From Rhodospirillaceae bacterium (lineage in GTDB: Bacteria; Pseudomonadota; Alphaproteobacteria; SP197): a stretch of 64,000 nt of DNA. Location of the stretch: the NCBI GenBank assembly GCA_002722885.1, contig PBNE01000002.1:423333-487332 (forward strand), written 5' to 3'. Below are positions 54,128 to 63,301 of this stretch, piece after piece (positions within the stretch are counted from its first letter, which is position 1; each line of letters opens with the position of its first letter). Position numbers and translations under genes: made by a program. The notes beneath the pieces are model-generated. The model made no database searches. It saw only the letters and a program-made list of their open reading frames with translations, and had not been told where the DNA came from.

Positions 54128-54532
54128 CTACGTGCTCCAGAGATCCTGCTGTTTGTACCAGTCCTCGATCGAGAGGTCAGGGTACCCGGCAAAGTGGATA
54201 ATCCGGACATCGGTCGGTGGCACGTCGACCCATGACGGCGCTGAATCCAGCATGATGTGGACGGTCTCGGGCGTGGGCGGCAGCTCCGAATCGATGATCC
54301 CTGCGAAGGGGTGGATCAGCTCGGGCCAGCGTGCGTCATAACCCCACAGGGCTGTGCCGCAGTGTTTGCAGAAGCGCCGTTCGGTCGGGCTTGTTTCACC
54401 GTCGATCACCGCATGCCATACCCTGATGTTCTCTTCGCCCTCGATCGTGAGCGTTGCCGAGTCGCCTGAGAGATTGATGACCGGGCCCATGCTGCCGGCG
54501 GTCTTGCAGCCGATCGAGCAGTAGCACTTCAT
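54128..54532 (-). pseudogene. GFA/CENP-V-like protein, N-terminally truncated
   Basis: 134 codons of a glutathione-dependent formaldehyde-activating (GFA) fold. Present: MKCYCSIGCKTAGS and the second zinc pair in RRFCKHCGTALWGYDARWPELIHPFAG, then ESVEDW-like C-terminus (SIEDWYKQQDLW). Missing: about 25 N-terminal residues with the first Cys-x-Cys zinc pair; a TGA stands 16 codons upstream of the ATG in the same frame. Both zinc sites of the family need these cysteines, so the protein is probably non-functional or very altered. Confidence 0.6.
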
Positions 54533-54588
54533 ATAGGGCGTGCGGCCGTCGCGATGACGATCAGCACGTCCATCAGGTCACGCCCGAA

Positions 54589-55161
54589 TCACCGGTGCCG
54601 CTTCAGCAGAATGTAGAAGGCGCCATCGCCGCCGTGCTGGGGCTGGGCGGGGCTCACGGCCAGGACGCGGCCGCGGTTGGGCGCTTCGTTGAGCCAGCGG
54701 GGGAGCTGGGCGCGCAGCACGCCGGTGGGTTCTTCCAGCGGCGCGCGCTGGCCCTTGCCCGTGATCACGAGCACGCAGCGGCAGCCCCGGTCGTGAGCTT
54801 GGGCGAGGAAGCGATTGAGTGCGACATGGGCCTCGCGCTGGGTCATGCCATGGAGATCGTAGCGTGCATCGATCGGAAGCTGGCCGCGCCGGAAGCGCCG
54901 GGCCTGGCGCTTGTCGACTCCGTCCACTGCGCCGGACACGACATCACGCACCTTCGGCACGGCGGGGCCGCGCGTGGCCGGCTTGCGCATCAGCAGCCGC
55001 TTGGCGTCATCCCTGTTGTCGGCAGCGACGGAGGGCGGCTGTGGCGACTCCGGACGGATGCGGCCGGGCAGCGGTTCGACGGACTGAGTGACACGCCACC
55101 ACAGCCGCTCGTCGTCGGCGCTCAGGCCCTGGCTCCGGCCGTGATCTTTCTTGCCTACCAC
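54589..55161 (-). CDS. Smr-domain protein
   Basis: 190 aa. The C-terminal Smr (MutS2-related) domain carries DLHGMTQREAHVALNRFLAQA and VITGKGQR, the DLHG and TGKG motifs of Smr nucleases. The first 90 residues are basic and probably flexible. In alphaproteobacteria a Smr protein normally stands directly downstream of mltA; here lutCBA and a Rieske gene sit between. Involved in nucleic-acid processing; target unknown. Confidence 0.88.
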   Translation of the reverse strand: MVGKKDHGRSQGLSADDERLWWRVTQSVEPLPGRIRPESPQPPSVAADNRDDAKRLLMRKPATRGPAVPKVRDVVSGAVDGVDKRQARRFRRGQLPIDARYDLHGMTQREAHVALNRFLAQAHDRGCRCVLVITGKGQRAPLEEPTGVLRAQLPRWLNEAPNRGRVLAVSPAQPQHGGDGAFYILLKRHR

Positions 55162-55169
55162 GAGGTCGG

Positions 55170-56312
55170 CTATTCAGCCGCAACGGCGTCGGACGGCATC
55201 GGCGCACCTACGGTCGTGGCGAGGTAACGCCAGAACTCCCACATGGTGCGCTCCTTCTCGCCCAGCCGTCCCCGCGCGGCATGCGTGCTCTTCAGGGACC
55301 GCGCGATCGATTCGACAATCGTCTGGTCTTCCCAGTTCACCGCCTCGAAGGTCTCTGCAATTTCGGTCGCCATAGTGGTGCGTTCCTCAGCATCGTCGGG
55401 CAGGCTCTGGCGCGCGATCGTCACGCCCCAGAGCACACGCACCGCATCCGGCCCCTCGGGCTGGAGCGACATCCAGAAGCCGCGCATCAGAGAAGCCGAG
55501 ACGACATGGCTGGGATAGACATGCATCAGCGGAAAGCGGGAGCGGATCTCGTCGGTGCTGTCATCGAAGACCTTGTCCTGCGGCCGGCTGGTGTCCATCC
55601 AGTGAATGTTCCAGCCGGTATCACCGGTTTCACACCACACGCCCTGGGTCGGCGTGAACGGCTGCAGCGTGGTCTTGTGGCTCGAGAACAAGTGGTAACT
55701 TTCGGTGAAGTTCTCGGCAAGCGTCTTCCAGTTGCACTGCCAGATCTTCTCGTCGCGATGGATCATCACGTGGTCGGCCATGTGATAGCCGTCGACTCGT
55801 TGCGACAGGCTACCCAGCCGCTCTGAGATGGGCGCAACCGCGTCATCGAGCGTGACATAGAGCCAGCCCTCCCACTGATCCAGCCGCAGCTTCGGCAGGC
55901 AGACACCCTTCTTGTCGAAATGGGGGCCCATGAACGGGGCCATCTGCAACGTGCCTTCAAGATTGTAGGACCAGGCGTGGTAGGGGCAGACGATCTTGGC
56001 CGCATGGCCGATTCCCTGCAGCAGCTCGGCCGAGCGATGGCGGCAGGCGTTCACCAGCGCCTTGAGCGAGCCGTCGGCCTGGCGCACCACCATCACCGGG
56101 GTCGACACCACCCGGTGCGTGAGATAGTCGCCCGGCTCCGGAATCTCGTCCGCCCGCCCGACACAGACCCAGTCCTTCTCGAACAGCCGCGCAACCTCAA
56201 GCGCTGTGAAGTCAGGATCGGTGTAGGCCTCTCTCGGCAACGTCACCGCCTGCTCGAACGGCAGGGCAGCGGTCCGGCCGATTTCGTGAAGAAGGCTGTC
56301 GAGGCCCGGCAT
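55170..56312 (-). CDS. Rieske non-haem iron oxygenase, large subunit
   Basis: 380-aa aromatic-ring-hydroxylating dioxygenase alpha-subunit type. The Rieske cluster ligands are Cys90-x-His92 (NACRHRSAELL) and Cys109-x2-His112 (VCPYHAW). The catalytic iron site is near residues 201-212 (NFTESYHLFSSH, with His207 and His212); the Asp ligand lies further on. There is no small subunit, ferredoxin or reductase gene near, so it may be a demethylase or betaine-type monooxygenase served by a shared reductase. It lies between lutC and smr. Confidence 0.9.
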   Translation of the reverse strand: MPGLDSLLHEIGRTAALPFEQAVTLPREAYTDPDFTALEVARLFEKDWVCVGRADEIPEPGDYLTHRVVSTPVMVVRQADGSLKALVNACRHRSAELLQGIGHAAKIVCPYHAWSYNLEGTLQMAPFMGPHFDKKGVCLPKLRLDQWEGWLYVTLDDAVAPISERLGSLSQRVDGYHMADHVMIHRDEKIWQCNWKTLAENFTESYHLFSSHKTTLQPFTPTQGVWCETGDTGWNIHWMDTSRPQDKVFDDSTDEIRSRFPLMHVYPSHVVSASLMRGFWMSLQPEGPDAVRVLWGVTIARQSLPDDAEERTTMATEIAETFEAVNWEDQTIVESIARSLKSTHAARGRLGEKERTMWEFWRYLATTVGAPMPSDAVAAE

Positions 56313-56368
56313 GACGGTCTCCCGGATTAAAGCGTTGGGCCAGCCATGCCATAGGCGGCCGGCGGACG

Positions 56369-57055
56369 CTAGCCTTCCTTCACCACCACGATATGAAGGT
56401 GCTTGGGGCCGTGGACGCCAGTTTGCATGATCTGTTCGATGTCACCGGTGCGGCTGGTGCCGGTGATCATGTTGACGGTGCGGGGCAGGGCCTTGCCGCG
56501 CCCGCGGCCCGCGGCGCGCAGGCGGTCCCAGACGTCCTCGTAGCCGCCGGCGATCTCCGAGGCGCGCACCACGGCGATATGGCTGGCGGGCAGGAAGTTC
56601 ATGGTCGAGGGGCTTTCGGGGCCTGCGGCCATCACCAGCGTGCCGGTTTCGGCCACGGCACCGAACGCCCGGTTGATGCCCACGGCATCTGCATCCTGCG
56701 GCGGGCGGCGTTCCACGGTCATGGTGCCGGCCTCCCAGTCCATGGTGTCGAGATCGGGATGGGGCGCGATCGCCGCTTCGGCGGGCAGGTTGCGTCCGCG
56801 CAGATAGTCAGCGACAGCCTCGGGCACATCGGCCGGGGTCACGACAAAAGAGACCGTGGCCTCGACCGCCTGGGCCTTTTCGACAAAGAGATCGACGAGG
56901 TCTTCGGCCTCCAGCGCGATGCGCCGGGGCTGCAGTCCGCGCTGACGCCCGGCCAGCCGTTCCGCCACCGCCGAACGCGCGGCATCCTGATCACCATCGG
57001 GGCGTCCGGTGCCCGTACGCACCCGGCCCAGGATGGCATCGCGCGCCGCGCTCAT
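56369..57055 (-). CDS. lutC: Lactate utilization protein LutC / LUD-domain protein
   Basis: 228-aa LUD-domain subunit of the LutABC L-lactate oxidation complex. Signature parts: GINRAFGAVAETGTLVMAAGPESPSTMNFLPASHIAVV and MITGTSRTGDIEQIMQTGVHGPKHLHIVVV. Its ATG overlaps the stop of lutB (ATGA), so the two are coupled. Last gene of the lutABC operon (in the order lutA, lutB, lutC on the minus strand). Confidence 0.92.
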   Translation of the reverse strand: MSAARDAILGRVRTGTGRPDGDQDAARSAVAERLAGRQRGLQPRRIALEAEDLVDLFVEKAQAVEATVSFVVTPADVPEAVADYLRGRNLPAEAAIAPHPDLDTMDWEAGTMTVERRPPQDADAVGINRAFGAVAETGTLVMAAGPESPSTMNFLPASHIAVVRASEIAGGYEDVWDRLRAAGRGRGKALPRTVNMITGTSRTGDIEQIMQTGVHGPKHLHIVVVKEG

Positions 57056-58488
57056 GTCGACCCGCCGGGACGTTCGCCCCGGTTCCATCGCTGCTGGAAG
57101 CTCTGTCCCTGCGGCGCCGGAAGGTCACGATCCCGCGTCCAGGCGCCCGCCATGGGCAGGCTGGAGAACCGTCCCCGTGTGCGGCCGCGGCGGCCCAGCA
57201 CGGCGGTCACCAATGAGGTCGCCCAGCGGTAGAGGCCGGGCCGGCGCGCCGCGAAAGCCCAGAGTGCCAGGCCACGGCGGGCAGCAGCAGGCGCCTTGCC
57301 TGACTTTGCCTCTTCATCGCGGAAGTGGCGCAGCATCTTCGGGATCGGGATGCGCATGGGGCAGACCTCCTCGCAACGGCCGCAGAGCGACGACGCGTTG
57401 GGAAGGTGTTGTGCTTCGCTGAGCCCGGCCAGCGAGGGCGTCAGCACCGCGCCCATCGGCCCGGAGTAGGTCGAGCCATAGGCATGACCGCCGATCTTGC
57501 CGTAGACCGGACAGGCGTTGAGGCAGCATCCGCAGCGGATGCAGCGTAGGATGTCTTCGGTAGGCGAGCCGAGCAGGGCCGAACGGCCGTTGTCGATCAG
57601 CACAACATGAAAGGCGCCGGGCCCATCGAGGTCGCCATCACGCCGCGGCCCAGCGGAGAACGTGGTGTAGGAGGACATCTCCTGGCCGGTCGCCGATCGG
57701 GCCAGCACCCGCAGCACCGTGGTGGCGTCCTCCAGCGTGGGAATGATCTTTTCGATCCCGGCCAGCACAATATGCACACGCGGCAGAAGCTGGGTGAGGT
57801 CGCCGTTGCCCTCGTTGGTCACGATCACGGTCTGGCCGGTCTCGGCGATCATAAAGTTGGCCCCGGTGATCCCGACATCGGCATCCTGGAAGCGCTGGCG
57901 CAGCACGGCGCGGGCATCGGCCAGCAGACCGTCGACATCATCGTCATGGCGGTCGGCGAGATCGGGATGGTGTTCGTTGAACAGCGCGGCAACCTGCTGC
58001 CGGTTCTTGTGGATCGCTGGTGCGATGATGTGACTGGGCGGTTCGTCAGCAAGCTGGATGATGTATTCGCCCAGATCGGTTTCGACCGGGGTCATACCAT
58101 GGGCTTCAAGGAACGGATTGATACCGATCTCCTCGCCCACCATGGTCTTGCCCTTGGTGACGGTCCTGGCGTTTTCGCCCTTGCAGATTTCCAGCACGGC
58201 GGCGCGGGCTTCGGCATCATCCCGCGCCCAATGGACATGGCCACCGGCTTCCTTCACCGCCGTCTCGAAGGCTTCGAGGTAGAGGTCCATGTGGGCGATC
58301 GTGTGCTTCTTGATCGCCACCGAGGCGTCACGCAGATCATCGAACTCCGGCAGCGATTTCCGCGCTCTGGCGCGGCGCGCCAGGAAGTTGTGCTTCAGCT
58401 TCTCGAGATTGCCCTGCAGCACCGAATCGGCCAGCGCCTGATCCGCCTGCCCCTTGAACCCCCGGCTGGTCAGCTGATGCAACGTCAT
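57052..58488 (-). CDS. lutB: Lactate utilization iron-sulfur protein LutB
   Basis: 478-aa Fe-S protein. The LUD domain (residues about 65-290: VTKGKTMVGEEIGINPFLEAHGM, TGANFMIAETGQTVIVTNEGNG) is followed by two [4Fe-4S] motifs, CIRCGCCLNACPVY and CGRCEEVCPMRIPIPKML, and a basic C-terminal tail. It transfers electrons from L-lactate to the respiratory chain together with LutA and LutC. Its stop overlaps the start of lutC; its own start overlaps lutA. Confidence 0.93.
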   Translation of the reverse strand: MTLHQLTSRGFKGQADQALADSVLQGNLEKLKHNFLARRARARKSLPEFDDLRDASVAIKKHTIAHMDLYLEAFETAVKEAGGHVHWARDDAEARAAVLEICKGENARTVTKGKTMVGEEIGINPFLEAHGMTPVETDLGEYIIQLADEPPSHIIAPAIHKNRQQVAALFNEHHPDLADRHDDDVDGLLADARAVLRQRFQDADVGITGANFMIAETGQTVIVTNEGNGDLTQLLPRVHIVLAGIEKIIPTLEDATTVLRVLARSATGQEMSSYTTFSAGPRRDGDLDGPGAFHVVLIDNGRSALLGSPTEDILRCIRCGCCLNACPVYGKIGGHAYGSTYSGPMGAVLTPSLAGLSEAQHLPNASSLCGRCEEVCPMRIPIPKMLRHFRDEEAKSGKAPAAARRGLALWAFAARRPGLYRWATSLVTAVLGRRGRTRGRFSSLPMAGAWTRDRDLPAPQGQSFQQRWNRGERPGGST

Positions 58489-59252
58489 GGCTCGCCCTCA
58501 CCGATGGCCGGGGTGGTGGTGTCTCCGGCCAGGACTTCGGCGATGTGGCGGACCTGCATGGCAGAACCGCGCCGCTTCAGGGTGCCGGCGATGTTGAGCA
58601 GGCAGCCCATGTCAGCGGCCAGCGCGATAGCGGCGCCGGTCTCCTCCAGGCGATCGGCCTTATCGCGTGCCATGGCCGACGAGATCGCCGGGTACTTAGC
58701 CGCGAAGGTCCCACCGAAGCCGCAGCAGACCTCCCGGTCCGCCGCTTCGGTGACCGCAACGCCCTCGACCTGATCCAGCAGGGCCCGGGGCTGGTCGCGC
58801 ACCCCCGCTTCGCGCAGGCAGGAACAGGAATCGTGGAGAGTGACGGTGGCGTCGAGCTTCGCGCCGAGATCAGTCACCCCCGCCACTTCGACGAGATAGC
58901 GGGTCAGCTCCCAGGTCCGGTCTGCAAGATCCCGGGCGCGGACTTCGTCGGCGGTACCCTCGAAGAGCTCGGGGTAGTGCTTCACCACCATCCCCGCGCA
59001 GGAGCCGGAGGGCGCCACGACATGCTCGAACCCCTCGAGGGCATCGAGCATGGTGCGCGCCACATCCCGCGCCTTGTCCCGTTCCCCGGCGTTGTAGGCC
59101 GGCTGGCCGCAGCAGCTCTGCAGCGGCACCTCGACGACACAGCCGGCGTCCTCCAGGAGCTTCACCGCGGCAAAGCCGACCGAAGGCCGGAAGAGATCTA
59201 CCAGGCAGGTCACCATAAGGGCAGCGCAGGGTTTGGCGGGCGTCTCGGTCAT
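58485..59252 (-). CDS. lutA: Lactate utilization protein LutA (CCG-domain)
   Basis: 255-aa subunit with two cysteine-rich CCG domains: SCCGQPAYNAGERDKARDVARTMLDALEGFEHVVAPSGSCAGMV and SCSCLREAGVRDQP...REVCCGFGGTFAAKYPAISSAMARDKADRLEETGA. These motifs are as in LutA/YkgE and the heterodisulfide reductase family. The start at 59252 is 14 bases downstream of the mltA stop on the same strand, which gives operon structure mltA-lutABC and makes read-through possible. Confidence 0.92.
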   Translation of the reverse strand: MTETPAKPCAALMVTCLVDLFRPSVGFAAVKLLEDAGCVVEVPLQSCCGQPAYNAGERDKARDVARTMLDALEGFEHVVAPSGSCAGMVVKHYPELFEGTADEVRARDLADRTWELTRYLVEVAGVTDLGAKLDATVTLHDSCSCLREAGVRDQPRALLDQVEGVAVTEAADREVCCGFGGTFAAKYPAISSAMARDKADRLEETGAAIALAADMGCLLNIAGTLKRRGSAMQVRHIAEVLAGDTTTPAIGEGEP

Positions 59253-59265
59253 AGCCCGGAGCCTA

Positions 59266-60396
59266 TCACTCGACGTCGAGTGCGGCGATGAGATCGGTGC
59301 CGATCAGCCGCGGCAATAGGATCCACGTACGCCCGTCGCCTGCCATATGGCCGGCCAGCAGCTCCGCCAGCTCGCCTGCACCAAAGAAGATGTCACCGCG
59401 TACCGGGCCGTCGATCGCACCACCGGTATCCTGGGCAACCATCAGTCGCCGCCAGGGCTGACCGTCGGGCAGGGTGGTTTCGAGCCAAACCGGCACACCA
59501 TAGGCCAGGTAGCCCTTGTCGACCGCCAGACTGCGGCCCGGTGTGAGCGGCACGCCTTGGGCGCCCAGCGGGCCGGGACCTTCGAGCTCGGTGAAATAGA
59601 CATAGCTCGCGTTGGTCCACATCACCTGGTCGGCACGGTCCGGGTTGGCGTGAAGCCAGTCGCGGATCGCCTGCAGCGACATGTCCTCGCGCGCGACCTC
59701 CTCCATCGCGATCAACTCGCGTCCGATGGCGTAATAGGCATGCCCGTTCTGCCCGGCATAGCCGACCCGGATCGTGCTGCCGTCCGGCAGACGAACCCGA
59801 CCCGAACCCTGGATATGCAGAAAGAAGGCGGCGACCGGATCATCGACCCAGAGCAGTTCCAGTCCCAGGCCGTCCAGCGCACCTTCGTCGATTGCCTGCC
59901 GTTCATGGCCGGCCTCGCCGCTCGGCGGCACGCGATAGAGGGGATAGTGATAGGTCGCGTTTTTGACCCGGGAGCCGTTCAGCAGGGGCTCGTAGTAGCC
60001 GGTGAACAGGCCCAGTTCCTCGCCGTTGTTGGTGGCGAGCCAGGGGCGGAACCAGATCTCGAAAAAGTCGCGTGCCTCTTCAGGCGGCACCGCCTGCGCG
60101 ACGTAGCAGACCTCGTGCCAGGTGCCGGTCGTGCCCATCGCCGCCGAACTGGCCAGCGGTGCGGCGGGGTCGCGGTTGGCGATCGCACCACAGGAGATCA
60201 GGAAGGTCTCGAGCGCAGCCTCGTGATCGTCGAAGCGCCAGCCCACGATGTCGCTGAAGCTGGCCGGGAGAAGCATGAGTTCGGGCGGCAGGACCGGTTC
60301 GGGCTCATCGTCGGGCAGCGGCGACTCGCGCGACCCGCAGCCCGCCAGCACGGCCATGCAAGCGAGCATGGCGCAAACACGGATGACCGGAAGCAC
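59266..60396 (-). CDS. mltA: Membrane-bound lytic murein transglycosylase A
   Basis: Outer-membrane lipoprotein of 376 aa that cleaves peptidoglycan. The signal ends in the lipobox LAGC (MLACMAVLAGCGS). The MltA domain shows GYYEPLLNGS, IQGSGRVRLPDG and the 3D domain AVDKGYLAYGVPVW, with the catalytic Asp in VAQDTGGAIDGPVRGDIFFGAG. Next to timA, a single base away, as in other alphaproteobacteria. Confidence 0.94.
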   Translation of the reverse strand: MLPVIRVCAMLACMAVLAGCGSRESPLPDDEPEPVLPPELMLLPASFSDIVGWRFDDHEAALETFLISCGAIANRDPAAPLASSAAMGTTGTWHEVCYVAQAVPPEEARDFFEIWFRPWLATNNGEELGLFTGYYEPLLNGSRVKNATYHYPLYRVPPSGEAGHERQAIDEGALDGLGLELLWVDDPVAAFFLHIQGSGRVRLPDGSTIRVGYAGQNGHAYYAIGRELIAMEEVAREDMSLQAIRDWLHANPDRADQVMWTNASYVYFTELEGPGPLGAQGVPLTPGRSLAVDKGYLAYGVPVWLETTLPDGQPWRRLMVAQDTGGAIDGPVRGDIFFGAGELAELLAGHMAGDGRTWILLPRLIGTDLIAALDVE

Positions 60397-60397
60397 G

Positions 60398-61054
60398 TCA
60401 GCTCGGGCTGCGGGTGGCGATCAACTGCCAGTTGGGATCGCGCGAACGGGTGTCGCGGCCAAAGGTCCAGATATCCGTGACCTCGACCGGTGTTGTGGGG
60501 TCGCCGGCGATGATGCGCTCTTCGGTGTCCTTCACGATATCGGTCTGGTCGCTTTCGAAACGGATCGTGACATGAGCTTCCCGGCCCTGCATCTCGGCCT
60601 CGATGGCCTCACAACGGTTGATCGCGACCAGTTCGATCAGACGGCGGCTGCCTTCTTCGTCCCGGTCTTCGACCGCCTGCTGGAAGCTGCGGTAGACATC
60701 ACTGGCCAGAAACGGTTTCACCGACTCAAGCTCACCCTTGTGAAAGGCATCGAGAATCATCTCGAAGGCCGCGCGTGCTCCGGACAGGAACTGCTCAAGA
60801 CCGAAACTGGCATCGGCCAGACGAACCTGTGTCAGCCCGGCCCGCAGATCGCCATCGGTACCCGCCAGGGGATCAATATCGATCTGCTCGTCAAGATGCA
60901 GCGTCACCACCTTTTCGTCGCCGGCATCGTTGGCCGGTTGCTCCATTGGTCTGGGTGGCGGCTGTTCGTGGCCGGTGCGCCGACCCAGCACATTAAACAG
61001 GCGAAAGAAGATCACGCCCGCGACCACGGCCAGAATGAGAATGTCGATACCCAC
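60398..61054 (-). CDS. Tim44/TimA-like protein
   Basis: 218 aa. A hydrophobic N-terminal anchor (DILILAVVAGVIFFRLFNVLG) is followed by the Tim44-like domain (SFGLEQFLSGARAAFEMILDAFHKGELESVKPFLASDVYRSFQQAVEDR). Bacterial homologues sit in the inner membrane with MltA and are linked to envelope assembly; the mitochondrial relative recruits Hsp70 to the import channel. It is divergent from fxsA, with a 176-bp intergenic region in which no further gene is seen. Confidence 0.9.
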   Translation of the reverse strand: MGIDILILAVVAGVIFFRLFNVLGRRTGHEQPPPRPMEQPANDAGDEKVVTLHLDEQIDIDPLAGTDGDLRAGLTQVRLADASFGLEQFLSGARAAFEMILDAFHKGELESVKPFLASDVYRSFQQAVEDRDEEGSRRLIELVAINRCEAIEAEMQGREAHVTIRFESDQTDIVKDTEERIIAGDPTTPVEVTDIWTFGRDTRSRDPNWQLIATRSPS

Positions 61055-61230
61055 GTGAGCACCTGTCCTTCGGGATCAAGATTCGACGCGATCGGCCCGC
61101 GTCACGGCTCTGAGCAGACAACCTAAACCGCATTGATCGCCAATGCCACGTTCGGACACGTCCGATTCGGCTGGCGCGCGGCCTCGTCGCTGCCAATATA
61201 GAGATAACACTCAATGCGGTTCTATCAACC

Positions 61231-61704
61231 ATGCCCCTGCTGATCCTTCTTGGTCTGTTCATCGTCGTTCCCCTAATCGAGGTTTTCGTCTTCATCGAGG
61301 TCGGGGGTGTGATCGGTGCCTGGTGGACCGTGTTGCTGTGTCTCGTCACCGCGTTCGCCGGCGCCATGCTGGTCCGTATGCAGGGCCGCGCCGTGATGGT
61401 GAGTGCCCAGGAGGCGCTGAACCAGGGTCGCATGCCCGCGACCGAAGCGTTCGACGGAATCTGCATCCTGATGGCCGGCTTCATGCTCCTGACACCGGGT
61501 TTCTTCACCGATGCCGCGGGTTTCATGCTGCTGACACCGCCGATCCGCAGCCTGATGCGCCACCTGCTGGCGCGGCGCGTCGAGACCTTCAGCGTCAACA
61601 TGCGCGCCGGACCCGGCGGACCTGTGATGGATGGCGAGTGGGAAACCGTCGATGATCCCCCGGCACCCGCCAACGACATTCGACTCACGGATCGCCGCCG
61701 CTGA
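61231..61704 (+). CDS. fxsA: FxsA family membrane protein
   Basis: 157-aa inner-membrane protein with two to three hydrophobic segments (LLILLGLFIVVPLIEVFVFIEVGGVIGAWWTVLLCLVTAFAGAMLV and FMLLTPGFFTDAAGFMLLTPPIR). In E. coli FxsA relieves exclusion of phage T7 by the F plasmid. Its ending overlaps the ATG of the deaminase by one base (TGATG), which suggests coupling. Confidence 0.9.
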   Translation: MPLLILLGLFIVVPLIEVFVFIEVGGVIGAWWTVLLCLVTAFAGAMLVRMQGRAVMVSAQEALNQGRMPATEAFDGICILMAGFMLLTPGFFTDAAGFMLLTPPIRSLMRHLLARRVETFSVNMRAGPGGPVMDGEWETVDDPPAPANDIRLTDRRR

Positions 61705-62204
61705 TGCCGATCAGCAACGGCGACGCCATGGACATGGCGCGCGGCGAAGCCAAGGCCGGGATCAGAGAGGGCGGCGAGCCGGTCGGTGCCGTAATTGTGA
61801 CGGATGGCGAAATCCTGGGGCGCGGCCGCAACCGCCTGCATCAGGACAGCGATCCGACCGCACACGAGGAGATGGAGGCCTACCGCAATACCGCGCGGAA
61901 GCTGCGCACCGATCATGGTGCGAACGGGCTTAAGGAACGGCTCTTCGGCGCATCGGTCTTTACCACGGCCATGCCCTGCGAGATGTGTAAGGGCACGATC
62001 CTGCGCTTCCGGGCGGCCCGTGTGGTCGTGGCCGAAACAGCGACCTATCGCCCCGCCGGCACACAATCCCTCATGGAAAGCCACGGCGTCACCGTGGATC
62101 TGCTCGACGACGCCCAGACCATCACCATGATCAGACAGTATCTGGACGTTCATCCCGACCGCCGCGCGGCCTTTGAACAGGGCGACAATCGCCCAGTTCT
62201 GTAG
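61704..62204 (+). CDS. Cytidine/deoxycytidylate deaminase family protein
   Basis: 166-aa zinc hydrolase. TAHEEMEAY holds the zinc His and the catalytic Glu two positions later (His-Glu-Glu instead of the more common His-Ala-Glu). PCEMCKGTI holds the two zinc Cys. This arrangement resembles cytosine deaminase (yeast type) and other nucleoside deaminases rather than TadA. Overlaps the fxsA stop. Substrate uncertain, likely a nucleobase. Confidence 0.85.
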   Translation: MPISNGDAMDMARGEAKAGIREGGEPVGAVIVTDGEILGRGRNRLHQDSDPTAHEEMEAYRNTARKLRTDHGANGLKERLFGASVFTTAMPCEMCKGTILRFRAARVVVAETATYRPAGTQSLMESHGVTVDLLDDAQTITMIRQYLDVHPDRRAAFEQGDNRPVL

Positions 62205-62294
62205 TGTCCAGCCGGGTCGCGGCGGTTGTCGTGATCCGCGTCCCGTGTTAGCCAGCGCGCAACAAACCGACCCCCTCTTGAAGGAGTAGACTTC

Positions 62295-62807
62295 ATGGCC
62301 GACGACAAGACGGACGCTCCGGAAACCGCCGCAACGATGGCTGCAGCCGGCGACCAGCCCCAGCCCAAGCTGATGCTGCATAGCCAGTTCCTGCAGGACA
62401 TGTCGTTCGAGAATCCACAGGGTGCCAAGAGCTTCTCCAAGGCCGATATGAAGCCGCAGGTTCAGGTCAACCTGAATGTCGATTCGCGCAAGCTGGGCGA
62501 GACCCTCTACGAGGTCTCCCTGAAGATCACCGCGAACGCCACCCTGGAAGAAGAGCCCTGCTTCCTGACCGAGATCGACTACCGGGGCGTGTTCTCGCTG
62601 ACCGGTGTCGAAGATGCCGTGGTCCCGCAGGTCCTGCTGATCGAAGGCCCGCGCACCATCTTCCCCTTCGCCCGCCGCATCATTGCCGATGCCGTTCGCG
62701 ACGGTGGTTTCCCGCCGCTCATGCTCGAGCCGGTCGATTTCGTAAACCTCTATCGCCAGCACGCCACCCGCCGTAAACCCGAGGGTGAAAGCGGCGGCAA
62801 CACCTAG
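62295..62807 (+). CDS. secB: Protein-export chaperone SecB
   Basis: 170-aa cytosolic tetrameric chaperone that keeps preproteins unfolded for SecA. LHSQFLQDMSFENPQGAKSF, then PQVQVNLNVDSRKLGETLYEVSLKITANATLEEEPCFLTEIDYRGVF, and LLIEGPRTIFPFARRIIADAVRDGGFPPLMLEPVDFVNLYRQ are conserved. GAAGGAG is upstream. Its TAG stop shares the tetranucleotide CTAG (62804-62807) with the TAG stop of the convergent nusG-like gene. Confidence 0.96.
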   Translation: MADDKTDAPETAATMAAAGDQPQPKLMLHSQFLQDMSFENPQGAKSFSKADMKPQVQVNLNVDSRKLGETLYEVSLKITANATLEEEPCFLTEIDYRGVFSLTGVEDAVVPQVLLIEGPRTIFPFARRIIADAVRDGGFPPLMLEPVDFVNLYRQHATRRKPEGESGGNT

Positions 62808-63301
62808 ATCGCTTCGACGTTCCGGGCGTCAACCTGTACTCGCACGGTCCGGCCCATCAGGGACAACAGGATCGCGACCCGCGCCTGGTCATCCACCTCA
62901 AGGAACACACCTTCGAGATCAGCCAGCGGACCTTCTGCTATGCGTACGCTCTGGCCTGCGGTGAGCCCGAGTGCCGGATCGACACGCACGAGACCCTCCT
63001 CGTCACACCGTTGGCGCAGAACCTCAACCACCTCATCGGCCATCGGGGTCGGCGGATCGCCGCCGACCAGCGAGATCACGCCGACCGTGCCCAGAATGCT
63101 GCGCCACTGCTCGGCATCAAGATCGACCCGGACAAAGAGATAACGAGGGAACAGCGGCCGCAGCACGCTCTGGCTCTTGCGGGCATGGCGCACGGTCTTG
63201 CGGAACTGCGGCAGCCAGGCATCGAAACCCTGGTTGCCGAGATGCTGGGCCGCACGGACCTCGGCCTGTGGCCGGGTCTGGACGACATACCACCATTTCA
63301 T
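62804..63301 (-). CDS. NusG-like / RfaH-type transcription elongation factor
   Basis: 165 aa. The NGN domain (1-105: WWYVVQTRPQAEVRAAQHLGNQGFDAWLPQFR and LRPLFPRYLFVRVD) is followed by a KOW-type domain (LTAGQSVRIAEGPLADLEGVFLEV). The true NusG is normally longer and lies in the secE-rplK cluster; this solitary copy is closer to RfaH, which lets RNA polymerase read through long polysaccharide operons. Its start overlaps the stop of the kdsD-like gene (ATGA), which ties it to surface polysaccharide synthesis. Confidence 0.85.
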   Translation of the reverse strand: MKWWYVVQTRPQAEVRAAQHLGNQGFDAWLPQFRKTVRHARKSQSVLRPLFPRYLFVRVDLDAEQWRSILGTVGVISLVGGDPPTPMADEVVEVLRQRCDEEGLVRVDPALGLTAGQSVRIAEGPLADLEGVFLEVDDQARVAILLSLMGRTVRVQVDARNVEAI

